Shown here piece by piece: positions 6,503 to 10,724 of a stretch of 10,724 bases of DNA. How positions within the stretch are numbered: position 1 is the first letter of the stretch; each line of letters begins with the position of its first letter. The notes below the pieces were generated by a model that ran no database searches, was not told the DNA's origin, and saw only the letters and a program-made list of their open reading frames with translations. The position numbers were made by a program, and so were the translations under genes. Source of the DNA: an uncultured Clostridia bacterium (GTDB lineage Bacteria; Bacillota; Clostridia; Oscillospirales; Ruminococcaceae); contig CAMWVO010000030.1 in assembly GCA_947177695.1 (NCBI GenBank), positions 1-10,724 on the forward strand, given 5' to 3'.

Positions 6503-7924
6503 ATGAAAAGTGTATCTAAAATAATTGCAATTATTTCCGCATTTACGGTTACATCTTGTTTTGCATCTTGTTCGGATAATTCAAACGGACAATCTCTTCA
6601 AGATGAGGTTCAGACAACGACGTCAATGGCAGTTGCTATCAATACCGAAACTCTTGCGCCTGAACAAGAGCAGCAAGTTGTTGAACTTGCAGATAGTCTG
6701 ACAGGTGAGCTGGAAAACAAAACCGTAAAGTGGCTATCATTTTACGACCCTTGGCACCCTACGGGCACAGGCAACAGCAAGCCTGTTTCTGTGGAGCTGT
6801 TTGAAAAAAAGTACGGCGGTGAAATTGTATATTATCCTACAACATGGGCAAATCAATACAACGATCTCTCCACAAATATTTTAGGCGGCGAGGGCATTGA
6901 CTTTTTCCCTGCAACGGAAGCTGTCCCCAAATGTGTAATTAACGGTATGACACAAAGTTATGACGATTATGTGGACTGGAACAGTCCGCTTTGGAGCAGC
7001 GTTCGTTCTTTGAATGACAAGTTTGTTGTGGGTGAAAATCATTACCTTATGGCTTGTCAGGCTACAGAGGGCTATGTTGTATACTACAACCGCAAAACCA
7101 TTGAGGAAAACGGCTACGATGACCCAAAGGAGCTTTACGAAAACGGCGAATGGACTATGGGAAAATTTAAGGATATGCTGACGGATTTTGTAGATCCGAA
7201 CGAAAGCAGATACGGTCTTGACGGTTGGTTTAACTGCACTCCGCTGTATCTTGCAAGCGGTGTTCCGTCAATTTCTCTCGAAAACGGTATTGTAAAAAAT
7301 AACCTTGCCGATCCGTCATTTGAACACGCAATGATTTTCCAATATGAACTTAACAAAAATGGTCTTGTTTTGGATAAATCCCTTTTCAATTATGCAACGC
7401 AGATTCAATTTATCGGAGAGGGCAGCGAACTTTTCTATATAGGCGGACTGTATGAAATAGAAAAATCACCTGAAATATGGACAACCACTTTCGGTGATGC
7501 AAGTGATGTATTTTTTGTACCTATCCCTCGTGATGAACAGGCGGATAAATATTACTACAACGCTGAGATAGACTGTTATAATTTATGCATGGGCGCAGGA
7601 AATCCCGAGGGCGTTGCAAGACTTATGGAGTGTGTTATCGCTTCTTACAGTGATGAAAATGCTATTGCAATAAACGATCAGAAGCATAAGGACGATTTCG
7701 GCTGGACAGACGAAATGATAGAAATGCGTAATGAGGTTTTGCGGCTTACGCAGGAAAACCCTGTCAGAGATGTATACGGCGGACTTCCAGACGACATTTC
7801 ATCAGTTATAAGCGAATCTATCGGAAAACCGCTTAACGGTGAAGATTGGTATCAAACAAGAGAATCTATAAATGACTTTGTTTCTTTGCAGATCGATCAA
7901 ATAAATTCTCAGTTATCCTCCTGA
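6503..7924 (+). CDS. Orphan sugar ABC transporter substrate-binding lipoprotein
   Basis: 473-residue extracellular solute-binding protein. The signal peptide MKSVSKIIAIISAFTVTSCF leads to probable lipidated Cys23 (FASC); Cys19 is a less likely alternative. A low-complexity tether rich in T, E and Q follows (about 24-70). The binding domain begins near 74 (KTVKWLSFYDPWHPTG), with EGYVVYYNRKTIEENGYDDP (189-208) and GEWTMGKF (215-222), hallmarks of family-1 sugar-binding proteins. Aromatic residues such as W79, W84, W115, W159, W164 and W242 could stack on sugar rings. Start supported by AAAGGATG 7 nt upstream. It is monocistronic: own promoter, own terminator, no permease or ATPase nearby, so it must feed a transporter encoded elsewhere or act as a sensor. 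Its upstream block is shared with the GH43 gene, suggesting a substrate released from arabinose- or xylose-containing polysaccharide. Ligand unknown. Confidence 0.88.
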   Translation: MKSVSKIIAIISAFTVTSCFASCSDNSNGQSLQDEVQTTTSMAVAINTETLAPEQEQQVVELADSLTGELENKTVKWLSFYDPWHPTGTGNSKPVSVELFEKKYGGEIVYYPTTWANQYNDLSTNILGGEGIDFFPATEAVPKCVINGMTQSYDDYVDWNSPLWSSVRSLNDKFVVGENHYLMACQATEGYVVYYNRKTIEENGYDDPKELYENGEWTMGKFKDMLTDFVDPNESRYGLDGWFNCTPLYLASGVPSISLENGIVKNNLADPSFEHAMIFQYELNKNGLVLDKSLFNYATQIQFIGEGSELFYIGGLYEIEKSPEIWTTTFGDASDVFFVPIPRDEQADKYYYNAEIDCYNLCMGAGNPEGVARLMECVIASYSDENAIAINDQKHKDDFGWTDEMIEMRNEVLRLTQENPVRDVYGGLPDDISSVISESIGKPLNGEDWYQTRESINDFVSLQIDQINSQLSS

Positions 7925-7926
7925 TA

Positions 7927-7971
7927 AAAATTCTCGTTATTTTACATCATATGTGAAATAACGAGAATTTT
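7927..7971. terminator. Bidirectional intrinsic terminator between convergent genes
   Basis: Bases 7927-7942 pair perfectly with 7956-7971 (16 bp). A T-G wobble and three more pairs extend the stem to 20 bp around the loop TCATA (7947-7951). The outer AAAA/TTTT ends let the same hairpin stop transcription from both the binding-protein gene (stop at 7924) and the convergent AraC gene (stop at 7987). Confidence 0.88.
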
Positions 7972-7986
7972 ATTATACGGTTATCT

Positions 7987-8859
7987 TTAATTTTTCTTTC
8001 TGAACTCGGACGGCGAGACACCGATCTTCTTTTTGAAAAGCCTGCTGAAATAATTAACATCATCAAATCCGCATTTTTCCGCCGTTTCCGATATTGTCAA
8101 ATTCAAACCCTTCAGCAGAGCACACGCTCGGTTTATTCGCAGATTTATAATATATTCAATGGGCGAGCAGTCATATGTATTTTTAAAGATCCGCATAAAA
8201 TGCCGTTCGGAATAATAGGAAAGCTCTGCAAGCTTTGCCACGGAAATACTTTCATCAAAATGATTTTCAATGTAGGAAACAGCTTTTGCAATGTTTATAA
8301 CATCATGTTCATTCTCGCTGACATCAAAACTGTAAAGTCGTGAAAGCATTACTGCAAGCCGTATAAATTGTGAGATAAGCATTGATTTTGAACAGTCAGA
8401 CATGTTCTCATATTCCATTACCATATCATCAAGTATAGACTTTACCGCCGTATAATTTTCCCGATATATCTTCAGTCTGTTTTTAAAGCTTTGCTCCTTG
8501 ATAATCCTCGGTTCAAGCACAAAAAGAGCTTGATAACCTGCGCTTGCAGCGATGTCGGGCATAGCGGAGAACATCTCGTTATGATGATACATGATGTTGC
8601 AGATACGAAAATTGTTCGTATTCTTATACCCGTGAACAGTATCATTACCTACAACAAAAACATCGCCCTTTTTTATTAGGTATTCCTCATTGTTTACCAT
8701 ATGTACCGCGCTGCCGTCAATGACGATAACAAGCTCGTTGAAGTCCTTGTGAGAGTGGATATAAAGGTCTTTATCATGTTTGCCGTACTGAATAAAAAAT
8801 GGGAAATCAACATCGTTTGTAAACCAGTTCAGACAAGCCTCTGGAATATTCTCAGACAT
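7987..8859 (-). CDS. AraC-family regulator with cupin sensor, of the GH43 locus
   Basis: 290 residues. The N-terminal cupin has the usual His-rich strand (IHSHKDFNELVIVIDG, 34-49) and a KKGDVFVVGNDTVHGY turn (63-78), as in sugar-responsive RhaS/XylR-like members. The C-terminal DNA-binding region has HTH1 ISVAKLAELSYYSERHFMRIFK (205-226) and HTH2 LTISETAEKCGFDDVNYFSRLF (254-275), ending IGVSPSEFRK. The ATG at 8859 follows an AAGGAGATG site about 8 nt upstream. It converges on the binding-protein gene and diverges from the GH43 gene, placing it between two genes that share a promoter-proximal block; it is the natural candidate to activate both. It is clearly different in sequence from MsmR. 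Inducer unknown; arabinose, xylose or a short oligosaccharide would fit the enzymes. The family is certain, the targets inferred. Confidence 0.9.
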   Translation of the reverse strand: MSENIPEACLNWFTNDVDFPFFIQYGKHDKDLYIHSHKDFNELVIVIDGSAVHMVNNEEYLIKKGDVFVVGNDTVHGYKNTNNFRICNIMYHHNEMFSAMPDIAASAGYQALFVLEPRIIKEQSFKNRLKIYRENYTAVKSILDDMVMEYENMSDCSKSMLISQFIRLAVMLSRLYSFDVSENEHDVINIAKAVSYIENHFDESISVAKLAELSYYSERHFMRIFKNTYDCSPIEYIINLRINRACALLKGLNLTISETAEKCGFDDVNYFSRLFKKKIGVSPSEFRKKN

Positions 8860-8881
8860 AAAAACATCTCCTTCTTAAATA

Positions 8882-8910
8882 ATTATACCATATAAAATTA
8901 GCATTTTCAA
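8882..8910 (-). promoter_or_regulatory. Probable promoter of the cupin AraC regulator
   Basis: Minus strand: TTGAAA (8910-8905), 17-bp spacer, TATAAT (8887-8882). Transcription would begin near 8875, giving a short leader of about 15 nt that just contains the ribosome site. Boxes and spacing are identical to those of the two co-regulated genes, but the upstream CATAAT block is absent here. Confidence 0.75.
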
Positions 8911-8930
8911 GACAAAACAAATTTCATTTT

Positions 8931-8967
8931 AGCATAAAAACGCCATAATTGATTTAATAGCTTGAAA
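8931..8967 (+). promoter_or_regulatory. Shared operator-like block upstream of the GH43 gene
   Basis: Second copy of the 37-bp block at 6408-6444, at the same distance from its -35 (31 bp from AGCA to TTGAAA, 18 bp from CATAAT to TTGAAA). Direct repeats CATAA at 8933-8937 and 8944-8948 are 11 bp apart. A TCATT just upstream is also shared, with a 2-bp shift. It lies between the divergent AraC and GH43 promoters, so a regulator bound here could act on both. Confidence 0.6.
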
Positions 8968-8990
8968 CGCATTGAATTATGCTGTATAAT
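8962..8990 (+). promoter_or_regulatory. Probable promoter of the GH43 lipoprotein gene
   Basis: TTGAAA (8962-8967), 17-bp spacer, TATAAT (8985-8990). Transcription would start near 8997, followed by an AAGAGG ribosome site at 9021-9026 and the ATG at 9035. Confidence 0.8.
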
Positions 8991-9034
8991 GTTCCTAACA
9001 AGTTAAATCTATCAAATAGAAAGAGGTTTTTTAA

Positions 9035-10621
9035 ATGAAAAAGATTATTTCTCTTTTTACAGCGTTAGGCGTATCGGCAGCGTTATGCTCATGCGGCAAT
9101 GCGACCGCGGAAGCTACTGTTTCTGAAATGAACGGGGAACTTGTGAAAGATTCAAGCAGTTTAAGCAGTTCAAACAGTTCAAGCAAGGAAACAAGCAAGG
9201 AAATAAAGATAGGTACCTATGGCGATGTGTTTGCTTCAAAGTCCGAAGAAAATGCAAATCCGCTGATCGCAAATATATTCTGCGCCGACCCTACCGCTGT
9301 GGAGTACGAGGGCAGACTGTATGTTTACGGCACAAATGATCAGCAGCAATATGATGCTGTAGGCAGCGACGGAAGCAATACCTACGAAAAAATCAAATCA
9401 ATTGTAATGCTTTCCACCGACGATATGGTAAACTGGACTTATCACGGAATTATCGACGTTGGAGAAATATCTCCATGGGCACTTGCTTCATGGGCGCCGT
9501 CTGTAACTTCCCGCGTTGAGGAAGATGGAAAAACTCATTTTTACCTCTACTACTCAAACAGCGGCTGCGGCGTTGGCGTAATAACTGCCGAAAGCCCTCT
9601 CGGACCGTGGACAGACCCTCTTGGAGAGCCGCTTATATCTACCTCCACAAAGGGACTTAAAGATTGTCCAAATCCATTTGACCCCGGTGTTTGCATTGAC
9701 GAAAACGGCGTAGGCTGGTTAAGCTTCGGCGCCGGAAAAGCCTCCAACGGCAGCGACTATATGCCAGGCTCTGCAAGAATAGTTCAGCTTGGGGACGATA
9801 TGATTTCATTTGCAAGCGATTTTGCTGAAATTCCCGCGCCTTACCTTTTTGAAGCAAGCGAATTGAATTATATAAACGGCACTTATGTATACACCTATAA
9901 CACAAGCTGGGATCAGCGCATTGAATGGGAGAACAAAGAATTTATGAGACCTGCTGCGTGCAGCATGGCGTACATGACGACAAAAACGCCGCTCGACTCC
10001 GATAGTTGGGAATACCGCGGGGATTATTTCAAAAACCCGGGAGAGCAGGGTCTTGAATACAGCAACAATCACACCCATCTGCATAAATATTCGGACAAAT
10101 ACTACCTGTTTTATCATGCGCTTTTTCCGCAAAAGGCTCTCGGTTTGGACGGCGGTTTCCGCAGTCTGTGCGTGAATGAAATTTCTGTCAACGAGGAAGC
10201 GGTGGAAATAGCCAACGGTTCGGGTACTAAAAAAGGCGCTGAACAAATAAAAAATGTTGATCCGTATAAAGTAAATCAGGCTGAAACGCTTTTTACCGCC
10301 TCGGATATTTCCTATGTTGAGGCAGAGGGAAACGGCAATATGCTTATCAGCGGAAATAAAGGTTCATGGACTTATGTAAGCGGCGTTGACTTTTCCAAAA
10401 AGACCTCTTCGTTTACCGCAAAGGTAAAAGGCAAGGGCAGGATAGAGGTCTATGCGGACAGCATTGACGGAAATTGCCTTGCTTCAGTTGAATTTGACTG
10501 CAATGAATTTAAAAATGTTTCCACCAACGACATCCAAAAAATCGAAGGTGTACACAACCTTTATTTTGTGATTTCCGGCGGCGATATGCTGTTTGACGAA
10601 TGGCAATTTGTATCTAAATAA
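9035..10621 (+). CDS. Cell-surface GH43 glycosidase with CBM6-like module (lipoprotein)
   Basis: 528 residues. A lipoprotein signal ends at LCSC (Cys20), then a Ser-rich tether (40-53). The five-bladed GH43 domain spans about 73-395: catalytic base Asp85 (CADPTA), WAPSV (153-157), pKa-modulating Asp216 (FDPGVCIDENG), general acid Glu273 (FEASELNYINGTYVYTYN), and a late GGFRSLCVNEI block (373-383) as in arabinoxylan-type members. Residues about 415-526 resemble CBM6: QAET opening, SWTYVSGVDF (444-453), and GVHNLYFVISGGDMLFDEWQF (505-525). GH43 enzymes are inverting arabinofuranosidases, xylosidases or arabinanases; here alpha-L-arabinofuranosidase or beta-xylosidase on arabinoxylan is most likely, though the subfamily is not settled. 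It should sit on the outer membrane face, anchored by lipid. The start has AAGAGG 8 nt upstream. No terminator hairpin with a T-run is evident before the window ends. Confidence 0.88.
   Translation: MKKIISLFTALGVSAALCSCGNATAEATVSEMNGELVKDSSSLSSSNSSSKETSKEIKIGTYGDVFASKSEENANPLIANIFCADPTAVEYEGRLYVYGTNDQQQYDAVGSDGSNTYEKIKSIVMLSTDDMVNWTYHGIIDVGEISPWALASWAPSVTSRVEEDGKTHFYLYYSNSGCGVGVITAESPLGPWTDPLGEPLISTSTKGLKDCPNPFDPGVCIDENGVGWLSFGAGKASNGSDYMPGSARIVQLGDDMISFASDFAEIPAPYLFEASELNYINGTYVYTYNTSWDQRIEWENKEFMRPAACSMAYMTTKTPLDSDSWEYRGDYFKNPGEQGLEYSNNHTHLHKYSDKYYLFYHALFPQKALGLDGGFRSLCVNEISVNEEAVEIANGSGTKKGAEQIKNVDPYKVNQAETLFTASDISYVEAEGNGNMLISGNKGSWTYVSGVDFSKKTSSFTAKVKGKGRIEVYADSIDGNCLASVEFDCNEFKNVSTNDIQKIEGVHNLYFVISGGDMLFDEWQFVSK
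9152..9204 (+). repeat. Short in-frame tandem repeats coding the Ser-rich tether
   Basis: Four degenerate 9-bp units (TCAAGCAGT, TTAAGCAGT, TCAAACAGT, TCAAGCAAG) run from 9152 to 9187. They are followed by two overlapping 12-bp units beginning AAGCAAGGAAA (9181-9192, 9193-9204). They encode SSSLSSSNSSSKETSKE, the flexible tether between the lipid anchor and the catalytic domain. Unit lengths are multiples of three, so slippage would change tether length without breaking the frame. Confidence 0.8.
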
Positions 10622-10704
10622 ATAATGTCAGTTTTGTTATGCGAAGCATTAGTTCATCTTCATTGAACCTAAGAAACTCGGAATATTCATAAATACTCTG
10701 TTTC

Positions 10705-10724
10705 GGACTATCCTCGGATAGTCC
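10705..10724. repeat. Fold-back palindrome at the right edge
   Basis: GGACTATCC (10705-10713) and GGATAGTCC (10716-10724) are perfect inverted copies around TC. It ends exactly at the window edge, about 85 bp after the GH43 stop. The stretch 10622-10704 holds no gene; a weak GTTCA/TGAAC hairpin there lacks a T-run. Confidence 0.85.

Noticed and set aside
9806..10246. Minus-strand open frame of 146 codons
   Set aside because: Antisense to the GH43 domain, which carries the conserved Asp/Asp/Glu motifs on the plus strand; no family resemblance.
1..10724. CRISPR arrays, tRNA or rRNA genes, insertion sequences, riboswitches, toxin-antitoxin or phage genes
   Set aside because: Looked for on both strands; no repeat-spacer pattern, cloverleaf, transposase or integrase motif, or long structured leader was seen.

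Overview
The window looks like a contig from a low-to-moderate GC Gram-positive anaerobe of the Clostridia. A Ruminococcus-like (Oscillospiraceae) gut or rumen fibre degrader is my best guess. The reasons are strong AGGAGG-type ribosome sites, three lipoprotein signal peptides, CUT1 sugar ABC transporters with AraC-family regulators, and a raffinose-type (msm) operon beside hemicellulase genes. The genus is inference; no rRNA or marker gene is present.

Region 1 (1-5852) is a raffinose/sucrose (multiple sugar metabolism) locus. On the minus strand, one tight operon reads msmE (sugar-binding lipoprotein), msmF and msmG (permeases), gtfA (sucrose phosphorylase) and aga (GH36 alpha-galactosidase, only the N-terminus present). 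Genes overlap by 8 and 4 bp or are separated by 16-26 bp. The AraC-type regulator msmR is divergent on the plus strand. The 219-bp intergenic stretch holds one good sigma-A-type promoter for each direction and an inverted repeat overlapping the msmR -35. Imported raffinose-family sugars would be trimmed by Aga to sucrose, which GtfA phosphorolyses to glucose-1-phosphate and fructose. No transporter ATPase gene is present, so an MsmK/MsmX-like ATPase encoded elsewhere is expected.

Region 2 (5853-6502) is a scar-like stretch. It holds a 124-codon MFS transporter relic in which the first membrane segments are fused directly to the last ones, with no ribosome site. The remaining 99 bp before the next operator-like box (6309-6407) hold nothing recognisable.

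Region 3 (6408-10621) looks like a second, separate carbohydrate locus. It comprises an orphan sugar-binding lipoprotein (+), a perfect-stem bidirectional terminator, a convergent AraC-family regulator (-), and a divergent GH43 lipoprotein with a C-terminal CBM6-like module (+). The promoters of the binding protein and the GH43 gene share a 37-bp block (28 of 37 positions identical) at exactly the same distance from the -35. That block is the best candidate operator of the intervening AraC protein, and it makes the three genes a probable small regulon for arabinose- or xylose-containing polysaccharide.

Both ends of the window are fold-back palindromes (50 bp at the left, 20 bp at the right). 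The left one interrupts the conserved GH36 reading frame and is most likely an assembly or amplification chimera rather than biology. No tRNA, rRNA, CRISPR array, insertion sequence or phage gene was seen. I saw no clear evidence of a wholly new system. The most worthwhile lead is the shared operator-like block.
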